Shown: positions 8,529-20,706, counted from the stretch's first letter. The stretch is DNA of 64,000 nucleotides from Biostraticola tofi (GCF_004343195.1 NZ_SMCR01000014.1:24435-88434), one strand, 5' to 3'. Program-made: numbers and translations. The notes: generated from the sequence alone by a model not told the origin.

Positions 8529-9980
8529 TCATTTGCGGTTTTCACGCCGGGACAACAGCGCACTCGGCGTCGAGTCAGTGGGAATACGGGCAAAAATCAG
8601 CGCCGGCAGCGCGATTATCAGCGCCATGCACAGATAGGTTGCCAGAAAAACCGGATGAATATCACCGGAACCGGCCGCGGTCAGGGGCAGGGCGAACGCA
8701 CCCAGCAGCATGCCGGCGGTAGTGACGCCGAGGCTCATGGAGAGTTGCATAACCATCGACAACAGGCTGTTTCCGCCGCTGGCCAGGGCATCAGGCAAAT
8801 CTTTCAGGGTGACGGTGTTCATACTGGTAAACCGCATGGCGTTGACCATCCCCTGGCACAATAAAATCACCGGCAGTGCATAGGTCCAGCCGGCCATCGC
8901 CGCCAGCGGGAATATCAGCGTGATGACCGACAGGGCGAGCGTAGCCCCGGTCAGTACCGCCCGGTAGCCGAACCGATTAACGATCTGCACAATCATTCTT
9001 TTGATGCCCATGCTGCCGAGTACCATGGGAATCATCATCAGCCCGGCATGAAACGGCGAAAAGCCCATGCCCAGTTGCAGGAACATCGGCGTCATAAACG
9101 GCAGCATGCCGCTGCCGATGCGCCCGAACAGGCTGCCAAGCAAACCGATTGAAAAGGTCGGCGTATCGAATAGCCTGAGATTGAACAGGGCCATATCATT
9201 GTGGCGGGCGTGAAGCCAGTAGCCGGTCAACGCCAGCACGCCGGTGATGGCCAGTATCGCTACCAGCCCCAGGCTCAGGCCGAGGGTTTTATGACCATCC
9301 AATGAAAGGGTCAGCGTGGCCATGCCCAGCGCCAGCAGCAGGAAGCCGAAAAGATCAAAGCCGGCGGCGGGCATGCGGTTATCGGGCATCAGTTTCCAGG
9401 TAACCACTGCGCCGATAATCCCCACCGGGACATTAATCAAAAAAATCCAGTGCCAACTGGCATACTCCACCAGCAGCCCGCCCAGTGCCGGCCCCATTAG
9501 TGGTCCGACCTGGCCGGGCAGTGTCACAAAGGCCATCGCCGCCATATACTGAGCCCGGGGAACAATTTTCAGTACCGTCAGTCGACCGATGGGCACCATC
9601 ATCGCGCCGCCCACGCCCTGAATGACCCGGGCCATCACCAGCACATCCAGGCTTTGCGCCCGGGCGCATAACAGCGATCCTAAGGTAAACAGCACGATAG
9701 CGCTGAAGAACACCTTACGCACCCCGACCCGGTCCGCCAGCCAGCCGCTGGCGGGCAGCATTACTGCCACGGTCAGCACATAAGACACAATGACCGAATG
9801 CATGTGCAGCGGGTTTTCGTTCAGACTGCGGGCCATGGCGGGCAGAGCAGTATTGACGATGGTGGTATCCAGCGCCTGCATGAAAAAGCCAAATGCGACC
9901 GTCCACAACTGCCAGCGCACGGTAGTGGTTTGCGCCGCTTCCTGGGTGAGCGGCCGGCGAGTGAAAGGATGCCATCTCAT
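8529..9980 (-). CDS. mdtD: MFS transporter MdtD
   Basis: A 14-TM major-facilitator drug/H+ antiporter family protein of about 483 residues. The antiporter motif C-like stretch [18 protein letters not shown] and the motif [15 protein letters not shown] are clear, and the middle part [10 protein letters not shown] ... [16 protein letters not shown] matches E. coli MdtD (YegB) closely. In E. coli MdtD is not needed for MdtABC drug efflux, and its substrate is uncertain. I place the start at 9980, 7 bases after the mdtC stop; an in-frame ATG at 10016 would overlap mdtC. The extra N-terminus [17 protein letters not shown] relative to E. coli leaves the exact start open. Confidence 0.92.
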   Translation of the reverse strand: MRWHPFTRRPLTQEAAQTTTVRWQLWTVAFGFFMQALDTTIVNTALPAMARSLNENPLHMHSVIVSYVLTVAVMLPASGWLADRVGVRKVFFSAIVLFTLGSLLCARAQSLDVLVMARVIQGVGGAMMVPIGRLTVLKIVPRAQYMAAMAFVTLPGQVGPLMGPALGGLLVEYASWHWIFLINVPVGIIGAVVTWKLMPDNRMPAAGFDLFGFLLLALGMATLTLSLDGHKTLGLSLGLVAILAITGVLALTGYWLHARHNDMALFNLRLFDTPTFSIGLLGSLFGRIGSGMLPFMTPMFLQLGMGFSPFHAGLMMIPMVLGSMGIKRMIVQIVNRFGYRAVLTGATLALSVITLIFPLAAMAGWTYALPVILLCQGMVNAMRFTSMNTVTLKDLPDALASGGNSLLSMVMQLSMSLGVTTAGMLLGAFALPLTAAGSGDIHPVFLATYLCMALIIALPALIFARIPTDSTPSALLSRRENRK

Positions 9981-9987
9981 CTGCCGG

Positions 9988-12900
9988 TCAACCCTGCTCA
10001 GTTGATGCAGAGCCATGCCTGGCCGCTCGACTCGCGGGGCGCAACTTATCAAAAAACAGGTATATCGCCGGCGTGGTGTAAAGGGTCAGTAATTGACTCA
10101 TTACCAGGCCGCCGACGATGGTTATCCCCAGCGGCTGGCGCAATTCAGCCCCATCGCCGCTGCCGAGCACCAGCGGCAGCGCACCGAAAAGCGCCGCCAG
10201 GGTGGTCATCAGGATCGGCCTGAAACGCAGTTGGCATGACTGGAAGATAGCGTCAACCGCACTGATGCCGCCCTGCCTTTGCAGCGTCAAGGCAAAATCC
10301 ACCATGATAATGGCATTTTTTTTGACGATACCGATTAGCAGCATGATACCGATCAGCGCAATCAGGCTGAACGGTGCGCTGAACAGCTCCAGCGCCAACA
10401 AGGCACCCACCCCGGCCGAGGGCAGGGTGGAAAGGATGGTCAGCGGGTGGATGTAGCTCTCGTAGAGTATGCCCAGCACAATATAGACCGTCGCCACCGC
10501 CGCCAGTATCAGGAACAGCTGTGACTGCTGGGTCTGCTGGAACACTTTGGCGGTGCCGGCAAAACTGCCGCGCACGCTGGAAGGCACCCCTAACTCGGTC
10601 ATGGTGCGCTCGATGGCCTGCTCGGCATCGGCAAGCGTCATGCCCTGGGGCAGGTTGAATGAAATGGTGGACGACGCCGACAGTCCTTCGTGATTGACCG
10701 ACAATGGGGCGTTAATCGGTTGCCAGCGCGCAAAGGAAGACAGCGGGATCGCGGCCCCCTGACTGTTGATGACAAACATGTTATCCAGCGCCGAAGGATC
10801 CTGGGTATAGGCCGGCGCCACCTCCATGACCACTTTATACTGATTGAGCGGCTGGTAGATGGTCGAAATCTGCTGCTGGCCAAAGGCGTTGTTCAGCAAG
10901 GCATTGATAGAGGATACCGACAACCCGAGCCGGGACAGCACATCCCGGTCGTAGATTATCCCCAGTTCGGCGCCTTTGTCCTGCTGGTCTGAATTGACAT
11001 CGGCCAATTGGGGCAATTTGGCCAGCGCTTGACGGACGCGCGGCTCCCATTGCCTCAGATCCGCCAGGTCATCGGCCAGCAGGCTGTACTGATAGCCGGC
11101 ATTAGACTCGCGTCCGCCGACCATAATGTCCTGCACCGCCATCAGGAACAGATTAGCCCCCGGCTCGCGGGCCAGCCTGGTGCGCAATCGGTCGATAACC
11201 TGTTGCGAGGACGCTTGGCGTTCCGCCAGCGGTTTCAGGGAAATAAACATTGAACCGCTGTTGACCCGCGATCCGCCGGTGAAGCCAGTGACATTATCCA
11301 CCGCGGGATCCTGAGATACGATACGCATAAAATCCTGCAGCTTACCGCGCATCGCCTGGAAGGAAATGCTCTGATCGGCCTGGATGCCGCCCATCAGCCT
11401 GCCGGTATCTTGTTCAGGCATAAAGGTTTTGGGGATGGCGATATACAGCCAGACGTTAAGAGCGAGGGTCGCGATAAACAGCATCAGCACCCAGCGGGCA
11501 TGTTTCAGTACCCAAAGCAGTGAGGCGGCATAGCCATCCTGCAGCTTTTGTAATGCTCTGCCGATGCTGAAGCGGCCTGGTGGGGCTGGTTGGCGCTTTC
11601 GCAACAGGCGGGCGCACAGCATCGGCGTCAGCGTCAGCGATACCACCAGGGAGATAAGGATCGATACCGACAAGGTGACGGCGAATTCACGAAACAGCCT
11701 GCCGGGCAGGCCGCCCATCAGTAGCAGAGGGATAAATACCGCCACCAGCGAGACGCTCATCGATACCACGGTAAAGCCGACTTCGCGCACCCCCTGCAGG
11801 GCGGCAGCCAGCGGTTTAAGCCCCTCCTCGACGTGGCGGGCGATGTTCTCTACCACGACGATAGCGTCGTCCACCACAAAACCGGTGGCGATGGTGAGGG
11901 CCATCAGGGAAATATTGTTCAGGCTGAAATCGCACAGGTACATAGCGGCAAAGGTGCCGATAAGCGAGACCGGTACCGCCAGCGCCGGGATAAGTGTGGC
12001 GCGCCATGAACGCAGGAACAGAAATACCACCAGGATGACCAGCGCCACGGCGATAACCAGCGATTGCTCCACTTCGTCCAGCGAAGCGCGAATGGTCGGC
12101 GAACGATCCTGGGCAACATTCAGCGTCAACGCCGCCGGGATGGTCTGCTGCAGCGCCGGCAGGCTGGCGCGGATATTATCCACCGTCGAGATGATATTGG
12201 CATCCGGCGAGCGGCGGATGATGATAAGTACCGCCGGCTTGGCATTGGCCATCCCGGCGTTGCGCACGTCCTGCACCGAATCACGGACATCCGCCACATC
12301 CTTAAGCCTAACGGCGGCACCGTTATGGTAATGGACAATCAGCGGCTGATAGTCGGATGCGGTTTTAAGGGCGTCATTACTCTGGATTTGCCAGCGCGAA
12401 TTATTATCCGCCAGCGAGCCTTGCGGGCGTCTGACGTTGGCCTGGCTGATGGCTTGCCTGACTTGGTCCAGGGAGACGCCCTGATTGAATAACGCCTGGG
12501 GATTGAGGTCGACCCTGACGGCCGGCAGCGAGCCGCCGCCGACGGTAACGTCGCCTACCCCGTCCAGTTGGGAAATTTTCTGCGCCAGCTGGGTCGAGGC
12601 GATATCGTAAAGCTGTCCTTGACTGTAGGTATCCGAGGTCAGCGACAAGATCATGACCGGCGCATCGGATGGATTGACTTTGCGGTAGCGCGGGCGGCTC
12701 GGCATGCCGGTCGGCAGCAGGCTCTGGGCGGCATTTAATGCCGCCTGAACGTCTCTGGCAGCGCCGTTAATGTCCCGATCGTAATCGAACACCAGGATAA
12801 TACGGCTGCTGCCCAGGCTGCTGGAGGAACTCATTTCATCGACGCCGGCTACCCGTCCCAGCGCCCGCTCCAGCGGGGTGGTGACCGATGAAGCCATGGT

Positions 12901-13071
12901 TTCAGGCGCCGCGCCCGGCAGAGAAGCGCTGACCAGAATGACCGGAAACTCCACCTGGGGCAGCGGCGCCACCGGCAGCAGTCTGAAACCCAGTACCCCG
13001 CAGAGGGTTATCGCCAGCATCAGCAGCAGCGTAGCGACCGGACGATAAATAAACAGGGCGAAAAATCTCAT
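9988..13071 (-). CDS. mdtC: RND multidrug efflux pump subunit MdtC
   Basis: One of the two RND proteins that form the MdtB2C heterotrimer, a proton-driven inner-membrane pump working with MdtA and TolC. It has 1027 residues and the RND plan of TM1 (about 10-30), two large periplasmic loops and two blocks of TM segments. The charged TM4 motif is seen as [18 protein letters not shown], and the C-terminal half has [15 protein letters not shown]. The N-terminus [20 protein letters not shown] is MdtC-specific. It overlaps the mdtB stop by ATGA (13068-13071), which points to tight translational coupling. Confidence 0.97.
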   Translation of the reverse strand: MRFFALFIYRPVATLLLMLAITLCGVLGFRLLPVAPLPQVEFPVILVSASLPGAAPETMASSVTTPLERALGRVAGVDEMSSSSSLGSSRIILVFDYDRDINGAARDVQAALNAAQSLLPTGMPSRPRYRKVNPSDAPVMILSLTSDTYSQGQLYDIASTQLAQKISQLDGVGDVTVGGGSLPAVRVDLNPQALFNQGVSLDQVRQAISQANVRRPQGSLADNNSRWQIQSNDALKTASDYQPLIVHYHNGAAVRLKDVADVRDSVQDVRNAGMANAKPAVLIIIRRSPDANIISTVDNIRASLPALQQTIPAALTLNVAQDRSPTIRASLDEVEQSLVIAVALVILVVFLFLRSWRATLIPALAVPVSLIGTFAAMYLCDFSLNNISLMALTIATGFVVDDAIVVVENIARHVEEGLKPLAAALQGVREVGFTVVSMSVSLVAVFIPLLLMGGLPGRLFREFAVTLSVSILISLVVSLTLTPMLCARLLRKRQPAPPGRFSIGRALQKLQDGYAASLLWVLKHARWVLMLFIATLALNVWLYIAIPKTFMPEQDTGRLMGGIQADQSISFQAMRGKLQDFMRIVSQDPAVDNVTGFTGGSRVNSGSMFISLKPLAERQASSQQVIDRLRTRLAREPGANLFLMAVQDIMVGGRESNAGYQYSLLADDLADLRQWEPRVRQALAKLPQLADVNSDQQDKGAELGIIYDRDVLSRLGLSVSSINALLNNAFGQQQISTIYQPLNQYKVVMEVAPAYTQDPSALDNMFVINSQGAAIPLSSFARWQPINAPLSVNHEGLSASSTISFNLPQGMTLADAEQAIERTMTELGVPSSVRGSFAGTAKVFQQTQQSQLFLILAAVATVYIVLGILYESYIHPLTILSTLPSAGVGALLALELFSAPFSLIALIGIMLLIGIVKKNAIIMVDFALTLQRQGGISAVDAIFQSCQLRFRPILMTTLAALFGALPLVLGSGDGAELRQPLGITIVGGLVMSQLLTLYTTPAIYLFFDKLRPASRAARHGSASTEQG

Positions 13072-16000
13072 GTCGCCGCCGATCGGCGACGACTGCCGCT
13101 CTGCGCGAGCCGGTCAAACAGCAGATAGATAACCGGCGTGGTAAACAACGTCAACACCTGGCTGACGATAAGCCCGCCTACCATGCAGATACCCAGCGGC
13201 TGGCGCAGTTCGGCGCCGGCCCCGGTGCTGAACATCAGCGGCAGCGCGCCGAACAGCGCCGCAAACGTGGTCATCAGGATCGGGCGAAATCGCAGCAGGC
13301 AGGCCTGGAAGATGGCGTCCAGTGGCGCCATGCCTTTCTCCCGCTCAGCCGCCAGGGCAAAGTCGATCATCATGATGGCGTTTTTCTTGACGATGCCGAT
13401 CAGCAGAATGATGCCGATGATGGCAATAACGTCCAGCTCCCTGCCGGCCAGCATCAGCGCCAGCAGCGCCCCGACGCCGGCGCTGGGCAGGGTGGAGAGA
13501 ATGGTGACCGGATGAATGAAACTTTCATACAGGATCCCCAGCACGATATACATGGCGATGATAGCGGCAACAATAAGCCAGACGGTACTGTTGAGCGCCG
13601 CCTCAAATGCCAGGGTGCTGCCCTGGAACCGGGTGGTGATGCTGGACGGCATTTCCAGCGCTTGCTCGGCCTGGGTTATGGCGCTGACCGCGTCGCCAAG
13701 GGAAACGCCAGGCGCCAGGTTGAACGCCACGGTGGCGGCCGGAAACTGCTCAAGGTGATCAATGGATAGCGGACCCTGGCGATGTTCTATCGTAGCAAGG
13801 GTGCTCAACGCCACATTGTGGCCGTCGCTGCCAAGCAGTCGGATATCCTGCAGCGCCGCCAGGCCGGGGTTGGCCTCGGTATTCTGTTCCAGCACTACCC
13901 GATATTGATTGGCCTGGGTATAGATGGTGGATACCAGACGCTGGCCGAAGGCGTTGTAGAGCGCATTGACCACATCGGTCATGCTGATGCCCAAACGGGC
14001 GGCGGTGTCCCGGTCGACGTTGAGATAGACCTCCGGCCCCTTGTCCTGCAGGTCGCTTGCCACATCGCGGATCTGCGGCAATTGACCGAGTGCGGTCAGC
14101 AGCGGCGGCATCCATTTACTTAAATCCTCCAGCGACATGGCCTGCAGGGTAAACTGGTATTGGGTGCGTGACGTCTGGGTATCGATGGTCAGGTCCTGGA
14201 CCGGCTGGAGAAACAGCTGGCTGCCGGTGAGGTGCGAGGTGGACTGCTGCAGCCGTGCGATTACCGGCCTGATGCGGTCGCTGCGCTCGCCCAGCGGCTT
14301 GAGATTGATCTGCAGCCTGCCGCTGTTAAGCGTTGCATTGGTGCCATCCACGCCAATTTGCGATGAGACGCTTTGCACTGCCGGATCGCGCATGATGACG
14401 GAGACAACTGCCTGCTGACGCCTGGCCATATTGTCGAATGACACGCTCTGCGGCGCCAAGACAGTGCCCTGGATCACCCCATTGTCCTGCAATGGAAAGA
14501 AGCCCTTCGGGATAAGCAGATAAAGCGCCACGGTCAGCGCCAGCGTGCCAAGGGTGACCGACAGGGTGAGCCAGGGATGAGCCAGCACCCGCCGCAGCAG
14601 ACGGCCATAGCCGGCGACCAGGCGTTCAAACTGTCGTTCTGTATACTGGCTAAAGCGATTTTGCCGGCGCAGGGCGGCCGGATTAAGCATCCGGGCACAC
14701 ATCATCGGCGTCAGACTCAGAGAGACCACCGCCGAAATAAGGATGGCGACGGCCAAGGTGACGGCAAACTCTCGGAACAGCCGGCCGACGATATCGCCCA
14801 TAAACAACAGCGGAATCAATACCGCGATCAGTGAAAACGTCAAAGAGATGATGGTAAAGCCTATCTCTCCCGCGCCCTTGAGCGCCGCCGCCATCGGTTT
14901 TTCGCCTTGTTCGATGTAGCGGGAAATGTTTTCAATGACCACGATGGCGTCATCCACCACGAAACCGGTGGCAATGGTCAGGGCCATCAACGTCAGGTTA
15001 TTGACCGAGAAGCCGAGAAACACCATTACGCCAAAGGTACCGACCAGCGACAAGGGCACGGCGATGGCCGGAATAAAGGTGGCTGCCGCATTGCGCAGGA
15101 ACAGATACATCACCATTACTACCAGGGCAATGGAAAGCAGCAGTTCAAACTGTACATCACTGACCGAGGCGCGGATATTTTCGGTGCGATCGGTTAACAG
15201 CGACACCTCGACTGACTTTGGCAGACTGGCGGTGAGGGAGGGAAGCAGGGCGCGGATACTGTCGGCGGTGTCGATGACGTTGGCACCGGGCTGGCGCTGT
15301 ACATTCAGAATGATCGCCTGCTGGCGGTTGGACCAGGCGCCCAACTGAGTGTTCTCAGCTCCCTGTTGAATGGTAGCCACATCGCCCAGGCGCACCGGTG
15401 CGCCATTCTGCCACGAAATAATCAGCCGGCGGTATTCTTCGGCGGATTTCATCTGGTCATTGGCCGAAAGCGTCACTGACCGTTCCGGTCCGTCCAGGCT
15501 GCCTTTGGCCGAATTGACATTAGCGCCGTTGATTGCGCTGCGCACCGTTTCACTGTCCAGTCCATAGGCCGCAAGCGCAGGGGCATTAAATTTGACCCGT
15601 ACCGCCGGACGTAGGCCGCCGGAAATGGATACCAGGCCTACACCGGCTACCTGGGATATTTTCTGCGCCACCCGGGTTTCGACCATATCCCGTACCTGGG
15701 TCATGGCCACCGAGGTGGAGGTGACCGCCAGGGTCATGATTGGCGGGTCAGCCGGGTTTACTTTGCTGTAAACCGGCGGATTGGGCAAATCCTCAGGCAA
15801 CAGGTTAGAGGCATTGTTCACCGCTGACTGGACTTCCTGCTCGGCGACATCCAGCGGCAGTTCCAGTTGAAACTGCAGGGTAATGACCGATGCCCCGCCT
15901 GAGCTGCGGGAAGACATTTGCTTGAGCCCAGACATTTGACCGAATTGACGCTCCAGCGGGGCGGTAATGGCTGAGGTAACGACATCCGGGCTGGCACCCG

Positions 16001-16181
16001 GATAGAGAGTGACGACCTGGATGGTAGGGTAGTCCACCTCGGGCAGGGCCGAAACCGGCAGTGCCCGGTAGCCCATGATACCGGCTAGCAGAATGGCGAT
16101 CATGATAAGCGTCGTCGCCACCGGACGCAGTATAAACCAGCGTGAGGGGCCGCCGTGGCCGCTATCGGGCAACACCTGCAT
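13068..16181 (-). CDS. mdtB: RND multidrug efflux pump subunit MdtB
   Basis: The second RND protein of the MdtABC pump (bile salts, novobiocin and others in E. coli). It has 1037 residues with N-terminus [22 protein letters not shown], the periplasmic entry [20 protein letters not shown], the TM4 relay [20 protein letters not shown] and the TM10-11 motif [15 protein letters not shown]. Internal similarity to MdtC over the full length shows the old duplication. Its ATG overlaps the last base of the mdtA stop (TGATG at 16181), and its own stop overlaps the mdtC start. Confidence 0.97.
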   Translation of the reverse strand: MQVLPDSGHGGPSRWFILRPVATTLIMIAILLAGIMGYRALPVSALPEVDYPTIQVVTLYPGASPDVVTSAITAPLERQFGQMSGLKQMSSRSSGGASVITLQFQLELPLDVAEQEVQSAVNNASNLLPEDLPNPPVYSKVNPADPPIMTLAVTSTSVAMTQVRDMVETRVAQKISQVAGVGLVSISGGLRPAVRVKFNAPALAAYGLDSETVRSAINGANVNSAKGSLDGPERSVTLSANDQMKSAEEYRRLIISWQNGAPVRLGDVATIQQGAENTQLGAWSNRQQAIILNVQRQPGANVIDTADSIRALLPSLTASLPKSVEVSLLTDRTENIRASVSDVQFELLLSIALVVMVMYLFLRNAAATFIPAIAVPLSLVGTFGVMVFLGFSVNNLTLMALTIATGFVVDDAIVVIENISRYIEQGEKPMAAALKGAGEIGFTIISLTFSLIAVLIPLLFMGDIVGRLFREFAVTLAVAILISAVVSLSLTPMMCARMLNPAALRRQNRFSQYTERQFERLVAGYGRLLRRVLAHPWLTLSVTLGTLALTVALYLLIPKGFFPLQDNGVIQGTVLAPQSVSFDNMARRQQAVVSVIMRDPAVQSVSSQIGVDGTNATLNSGRLQINLKPLGERSDRIRPVIARLQQSTSHLTGSQLFLQPVQDLTIDTQTSRTQYQFTLQAMSLEDLSKWMPPLLTALGQLPQIRDVASDLQDKGPEVYLNVDRDTAARLGISMTDVVNALYNAFGQRLVSTIYTQANQYRVVLEQNTEANPGLAALQDIRLLGSDGHNVALSTLATIEHRQGPLSIDHLEQFPAATVAFNLAPGVSLGDAVSAITQAEQALEMPSSITTRFQGSTLAFEAALNSTVWLIVAAIIAMYIVLGILYESFIHPVTILSTLPSAGVGALLALMLAGRELDVIAIIGIILLIGIVKKNAIMMIDFALAAEREKGMAPLDAIFQACLLRFRPILMTTFAALFGALPLMFSTGAGAELRQPLGICMVGGLIVSQVLTLFTTPVIYLLFDRLAQSGSRRRSAAT

Positions 16182-17410
16182 CAGGATTTTTCCCCGCGAC
16201 GTTCAGGTGTCGCCCCGGGCGCAGAGGCTACCCCGGGGGTGACGACCTCGACTTGCGCGCCCTCCGTCAGTCGGTCAATGCCGTCAGTTACCACCCGCTG
16301 TCCTGCCTGCAGCCCGGCGGTGATAACCACCTGGCTACTGTCCTGAGGCCCGGTGGTGACGCGTTTCTGACTGACTTTGCCGTCGTCGTTGATGACCCAG
16401 ACAAAATGTCCTTCATTGCTCATCTGCAGCGCTGCTGGCGGTATCACGATGGCATCCTGCAGCGTGCCGACCTTGAGCCTGACATTGACAAACTGATTGG
16501 GAAACAGGCTGTCATCCTGGTTATCGAAGCGGGCCTTGAGTTTTACCGTGCCGGTGGTGACATCAATCTGGTTATCCATACTGTGCAGCCGGCCTTCAGC
16601 CAGTTTGACCTGGTTGGCCCTGTCCCAGACTTCGGCCCCAAGGGCGCTGCCGGAACGCTGCCCGGCAATGACGCTGGCGATATCACCTTCGGGCAGAGTA
16701 AAAAGTACGTCTATCGGCTGGGTCTGGGTCAATACGACGATGCCGGTGGTGTCGCCGCTGGAAATCTGGTTGCCGACATCGACCTGGCGCAAGCCGGCCC
16801 GGCCATCGAATGGCGCGGTGATGCGGCTGTAGGTCAGTTGCAGCTCGGCGCTGGCGACCGCTGCCTGGTCGGCCTGCAGCGTGCCTTCGTACTCGCGTAC
16901 TGTCGCTTGCTGGGCATCCATCTGCTGCTGGGAAACCAGATGGGTCTTCACCAATTGCTGATAGCGGGCCAGGTCCCGGCGCGCGTTGGCCAGGGTCGCT
17001 TGATCTCGGGCCAGTTGCCCGCGTGCCTGCAGTAGCTGTACTTCAAAAGGACGCGCGTCGATTTGGGCCAGTAACGCGCCGGCCTTCACCTGCTGGCCTT
17101 CCTGAAAATGCAGCGACATTAATTGTCCATCAACCCGGCTGCGCACCGTCACCACTGCGGCGGGCGTCACGGTACCCAATCCATTCAAGTATTGCGCCAC
17201 TGCTTTGCTTTGCACCGCCGCTGCCTGTACCGGCGGCACAGCCCTGCCGGGCCGACCATCACGCCCGTGGCCTGATGCGGCAGCCACTGACTCTCCTTGG
17301 GCCGATGGCGAGCGGGAGGCGTCAAAATGACGCCAAATCGCATATCCGGCAACGATAACAATCAACAGCAGCATAAGGCCAGCAAAGCGTCCAATGCGAT
17401 AAGCCTTCAT
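16181..17410 (-). CDS. mdtA: Membrane fusion protein MdtA of the MdtABC-TolC pump
   Basis: The periplasmic adaptor that joins MdtBC to TolC. The 409 residues have an uncleaved N-terminal membrane anchor (about residues 8-26, [15 protein letters not shown]). These are followed by a lipoyl-like half-motif near [20 protein letters not shown] and a coiled-coil hairpin (about residues 120-175: [24 protein letters not shown]). The second lipoyl half is [15 protein letters not shown], followed by beta-barrel domains to the C-terminus. This is the first gene of mdtABCD-baeSR. The 200-base region upstream should hold its promoter; a weak BaeR-like site is noted there. Confidence 0.96.
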   Translation of the reverse strand: MKAYRIGRFAGLMLLLIVIVAGYAIWRHFDASRSPSAQGESVAAASGHGRDGRPGRAVPPVQAAAVQSKAVAQYLNGLGTVTPAAVVTVRSRVDGQLMSLHFQEGQQVKAGALLAQIDARPFEVQLLQARGQLARDQATLANARRDLARYQQLVKTHLVSQQQMDAQQATVREYEGTLQADQAAVASAELQLTYSRITAPFDGRAGLRQVDVGNQISSGDTTGIVVLTQTQPIDVLFTLPEGDIASVIAGQRSGSALGAEVWDRANQVKLAEGRLHSMDNQIDVTTGTVKLKARFDNQDDSLFPNQFVNVRLKVGTLQDAIVIPPAALQMSNEGHFVWVINDDGKVSQKRVTTGPQDSSQVVITAGLQAGQRVVTDGIDRLTEGAQVEVVTPGVASAPGATPERRGEKS

Positions 17411-17510
17411 GTCTTAATTTTCCGAAAAAGATAAGTGATGATTAATAGCAAGGATCGCATGTTCCTGATAAAAGGAAAACCATACATCGATTGTAGTCAG
17501 AAATGAGGCT

Positions 17511-17528
17511 GTAAAAATGGAGGAACTG
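17511..17528 (-). promoter_or_regulatory. Weak candidate BaeR box upstream of mdtA
   Basis: On the minus strand this stretch reads AGTTCCTCCATTTTTAC. It shares the CTCCAT core and some flanking T residues with the E. coli BaeR box TTTTTCTCCATDATTGGC, about 100 bases before the mdtA start. The flanks match only partly, so this is a suggestion. Confidence 0.25.
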
Positions 17529-17563
17529 TGGATTATTTTCCCAGAGAGGGGAGTCGAAAAGGT

Positions 17564-17601
17564 AAAAACGTGGTAACTCCCGGGTAATCGTGTTACCCGG
17601 G
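17564..17601 (-). terminator. Probable terminator after the HisJ-like binding-protein gene
   Basis: A perfect 9-bp stem CCCGGGTAA / TTACCCGGG (plus-strand arms 17579-17587 and 17593-17601, 5-base loop) lies 10 bases past the stop of the binding-protein gene. On the minus strand a T5 run follows, but only after an 11-base gap, so termination may be leaky. It separates this unit from mdtA. Confidence 0.5.
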
Positions 17602-17610
17602 ATCGGGTGC

Positions 17611-18393
17611 TCAATGCGGAACCGAGACGTCGATATCGCCAAAATATTTCTTGGAAAGAATGGATACCGTATCGCGATTTTTTACCTCGGCGATGGCTTT
17701 ATTGAGCTGCTGCTTGAGCGCTTCGTCCCCTTTACGGATGCCGAAGGCAATGCCGCTGCCCAGGATTTTGTCATCGCTGACCGCATCGCCGACAAAGGCA
17801 TAGCCTTTACCCAGCGGCTGGGACAGGAAACCTGATTGCCCGGCCGGCGCCAGCACCAGCGTACCGTCCAGACGGCCCGCTGTCAGATCCAGGTAAATCT
17901 GATTCTGGTCCTGGTAGGGCACCACATTTACCCCGTGGGGCGCCCAGTGGGCAGCGGCATAGGATTCCTGAATCGAGCCCTGCAGGACACCGATATTTTT
18001 ACCTGCCAACGCTTCGGCCGCAGGCCGCAGGTTGCTGTTGGCGCGAGCGATGAGCCTACTCGGTACCCGATAAATCACATCAGTGAAGTCAATCGCCTGG
18101 CGACGTTTTTCCGTCACATTCATCGCCGAATTGATCGCATCGAATTTACGGCTCTGCAGCCCGGGAATAAGGCTGTCAAAGGAGGTATCAACCCATTCGC
18201 ATTTGACCTTGGCAGCCTGGCAGACGGCGTTACCCAGATCGATATCAAACCCTTCGAGGGCGCCATTGGCCGTTTTAGACTCAAATGGCGGATAAAGTGC
18301 CTCCAGACCGAAACGGATTTTACCCTCATCCGCCGATGCCGAAAGGGCGGCAAATCCGCAGGACAGCATCAGCAATTGCGTCAGTTTTTTCAT
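17611..18393 (-). CDS. Periplasmic amino-acid binding protein (HisJ/ArgT/ArtJ family)
   Basis: A 260-residue ABC-importer solute-binding protein. The signal peptide is MKKLTQLLMLSCGFAALSASA, cleaved near residue 21. The mature part begins DEGKIRFGLEALYPPFES and has GFDIDLGNAVCQAAKVKCEWV, FDAINSAMNVTEKRR and the lobe-2 entry KNIGVLQGSIQESY. This is the pattern of the lysine/arginine/ornithine and histidine binders. The start at 18393 gives a canonical signal peptide; the longer frame to 18525 runs into the gene upstream. No permease or ATPase gene is adjacent, so it must share a transporter encoded elsewhere. It follows the aminotransferase gene by 67 bases on the same strand, which suggests co-transcription. 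Confidence 0.9.
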   Translation of the reverse strand: MKKLTQLLMLSCGFAALSASADEGKIRFGLEALYPPFESKTANGALEGFDIDLGNAVCQAAKVKCEWVDTSFDSLIPGLQSRKFDAINSAMNVTEKRRQAIDFTDVIYRVPSRLIARANSNLRPAAEALAGKNIGVLQGSIQESYAAAHWAPHGVNVVPYQDQNQIYLDLTAGRLDGTLVLAPAGQSGFLSQPLGKGYAFVGDAVSDDKILGSGIAFGIRKGDEALKQQLNKAIAEVKNRDTVSILSKKYFGDIDVSVPH

Positions 18394-18460
18394 CGTATAC
18401 CCATTAAGTGTGGTGTAGCGTGCTGGTGAGTGTTTGCCAAACCGCGGCCCTGAACCAAGG

Positions 18461-19624
18461 TTAACCCGGTTGCCAGGCGCAAAGCCTTCGTGCCCCTTCG
18501 CGCAGCGTGTCATGGTCTTTGGCAAAACTGAGTCTTATCATGCCGGTATCGGCGCCGTCGTGGTAAAAGGCAGCCAGCGGTATCGATGATACTTTGGCAT
18601 CTCTTATCAGGCGCAGCACCATAGCGTTGTCGCTTTCGGATGAAAAATGGCTGAACTTGGCCAGCACAAAGAATCCCCCTTTGCTGGGCAGAAGCTCGAA
18701 GGCGGAATGACTGAGCGCATTGACCAGCACATCACGACGCTGTTGATAGGCAGCGGCCAACCCGAGATAACTTTGCGGATTGGCCAATGCCTGGACGAAC
18801 GCGTACTGCATCGGCGTGTCGGCAGAGAACACCATGAACTGATGAATTTTACGGATTTCATCCATCAGTTCGGCCGGCGCCAGGCAATACCCGACCCGCC
18901 AGCCGGTCACGCCGTAGGTTTTTCCGAAGGAGGACACCACCACGCTGCGTTCCGCCAGCGCGGGATAGCTGGCCATACTGCGATGCAGCTCGCCGTCAAA
19001 TACCACATGTTCATACACTTCATCCGACAGGATGACGATATCGGTACGTTGCGTCAGGTCGGTAAGACGGTCGATATCCTGTTGACTGAACACCATACCG
19101 GTCGGGTTATGGGGGCTGTTGACAATGATCATCCGGGTTCGCGGGGTGATTGCCGCCGCCACCTCATCCCAGTCGATAGTCAGGGTCTGCAGGCAGATTT
19201 TAATCGGTATCGGTTCCGCACCCTGTAACCGGGTAATCGGCGCGTAACTGTCGAAGGCCGGCTCAAAATAGATCACTTCATCACCGGGATGCACCAGAGC
19301 GCTGATGGCGCTGTAAAGTCCCTGGCTGGCGCTGGCAATAACGGTGATTTCGGTCTGCGGATGGTAAACAATGCCGTGCTGGCTGTGTACTTTGGTGGAA
19401 AGCGCGTCTCGCAGGGCGGGTAAGCCAGGCATGGCGGCATATTGGTTATGTCCGGCGCGCATGGCATGGGCGGTCGCGTTGACCAGCAGCGGATCACAGT
19501 CAAAATTGGGCGATCCGGCGGAGAGGTTCAGCGCATCATGTTCTGCGCTGAGCTGGCCTATCAACGTAAAAATAGTGGTGCCGACTTCAGGTAACTTGGT
19601 GCGGGATGAAATAGCGCTCCGCAT
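18461..19624 (-). CDS. PLP-dependent class I/II aminotransferase, YbdL-like (methionine aminotransferase)
   Basis: A 387-residue fold-type I aminotransferase. The Schiff-base lysine is in SSFGKTYGVTGWRVGYC, the Asn/Asp pair in NSPHNPTG and ILSDEVYEHVVF, and the substrate-carboxylate arginine in GMIRLSFAKDHDTL. The N-terminus KLPEVGTTIFTLIGQLS matches E. coli YbdL, a transaminase that prefers methionine, histidine and phenylalanine. I would call it a YbdL homologue; ybdL itself lies elsewhere in E. coli, so this may be a paralogue or a moved copy. It is divergent from a LysR regulator with 130 bases between them, and is followed by an amino-acid binding protein. Together these suggest a small amino-acid uptake and transamination unit. 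Confidence 0.88.
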   Translation of the reverse strand: MRSAISSRTKLPEVGTTIFTLIGQLSAEHDALNLSAGSPNFDCDPLLVNATAHAMRAGHNQYAAMPGLPALRDALSTKVHSQHGIVYHPQTEITVIASASQGLYSAISALVHPGDEVIYFEPAFDSYAPITRLQGAEPIPIKICLQTLTIDWDEVAAAITPRTRMIIVNSPHNPTGMVFSQQDIDRLTDLTQRTDIVILSDEVYEHVVFDGELHRSMASYPALAERSVVVSSFGKTYGVTGWRVGYCLAPAELMDEIRKIHQFMVFSADTPMQYAFVQALANPQSYLGLAAAYQQRRDVLVNALSHSAFELLPSKGGFFVLAKFSHFSSESDNAMVLRLIRDAKVSSIPLAAFYHDGADTGMIRLSFAKDHDTLREGARRLCAWQPG

Positions 19625-19754
19625 GGCCGCCGTCCTCCTGGGGTGACTACAGATGTCATTTGATTAAGCAATAGATTTACTGTGACCACAATCGAATCTT
19701 TGTCATACTTACCATGCATCAGGATCATGGCTTATCACCGGGTAGCAGACAGAA

Positions 19755-20687
19755 ATGATGAATCTTCCTTCGCTGGACGTGCTGAAAACCTTCGCGGTGG
19801 TTGCCGGGACGCTTAATTTTACCCATGCCGCCAGCCGGCTGCATATCACCCAGGGCGCCGTCAGCCGCCAGATTGCCGGACTGGAACAACAGCTCGGCTA
19901 CCCACTGTTTGTGCGACAGGCGAGAGGATTGTGCCTTACCGAACAAGGCGCCCAGTTATTGGCCCCGCTTCAACAGGCGCTGGGGCAGATAGCGTCCAGT
20001 CTCGAGCGCGTGAACCGCGCGCCAGGCACGCTGCGGGTGAAGTGTCCGACTTGCGCCATGCGTTGGTTATTGCCCCGGGTTATCAACCTGCAAAATCTGC
20101 ATCCTGAAATAGACATAGCCCTGACCACTTCAATTTCCCATGGCGTAAATTTCGAACGGGAGCATTTCGATGCGGCCGTGGTGTTCGGCCGTTTTGACCC
20201 TAAAAAAGTCCAGGCGCTGACCCTGTTTGACGAAGTGCTGACGCCGGTGTGCATCCCGTCGTTATGGTCCGGCGAGACTGACCCTCAACTGGCGCTGGCA
20301 AATAAAACCTTGCTCCATCCCACCCGCGACAGACGCGACTGGCAGTCATGGCTGCAGGTCGCTGGACGCAAGGCGCTTCCCGCAGCCAAAGGACAGCATT
20401 TTGATACCCTTGACCTGGCGATGACCGCCGCACTGCAGGGATATGGCATTGCCATAGGGGATGTGTGCCTGCTTGAATCCGAGCTGAAGAATGGCCAACT
20501 GATTGCCCCTTTCGCCGCTTGCCTGCAAAGTGGTGCAAGCTATTGGCTGATTTATCCTGAGCAAAAAGTGATCCCGCCGGCCCTGGCACTGTTGGTTAGC
20601 TGGCTGACGCAACAGGCGGCCGACACCCGCCTTCAGTTGAACCATCATCTGTCGCGGAGACGGCTTTTTCGAACCGGTAAACGTTAA
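19755..20687 (+). CDS. LysR-family transcriptional regulator (GcvA-like)
   Basis: A 310-residue LysR-type regulator. The N-terminal winged helix-turn-helix (residues 1-65) reads LDVLKTFAVVAGTLNFTHAA and HITQGAVSRQIAGLEQQLG, typical of the GcvA branch. The effector-binding domain follows (about 92-295; TLRVKCPTCAMRWLLPRVINL, ALQGYGIAIGDVCL). The gene is divergent from the aminotransferase gene, and LysR proteins commonly regulate the divergent neighbour, so control of the aminotransferase and binding-protein pair is a reasonable inference. The aldo/keto reductase gene starts only 19 bases downstream. The effector cannot be told from sequence. Confidence 0.92.
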   Translation: MMNLPSLDVLKTFAVVAGTLNFTHAASRLHITQGAVSRQIAGLEQQLGYPLFVRQARGLCLTEQGAQLLAPLQQALGQIASSLERVNRAPGTLRVKCPTCAMRWLLPRVINLQNLHPEIDIALTTSISHGVNFEREHFDAAVVFGRFDPKKVQALTLFDEVLTPVCIPSLWSGETDPQLALANKTLLHPTRDRRDWQSWLQVAGRKALPAAKGQHFDTLDLAMTAALQGYGIAIGDVCLLESELKNGQLIAPFAACLQSGASYWLIYPEQKVIPPALALLVSWLTQQAADTRLQLNHHLSRRRLFRTGKR

Positions 20688-20706
20688 TGCTATCAAGGAG
20701 ATCTAC

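Noticed and set aside
16142..17035. A 297-codon plus-strand frame antisense to mdtA and the end of mdtB
   Set aside because: It mirrors strongly conserved mdtA coding sequence, has no ribosome site and shows no family likeness.
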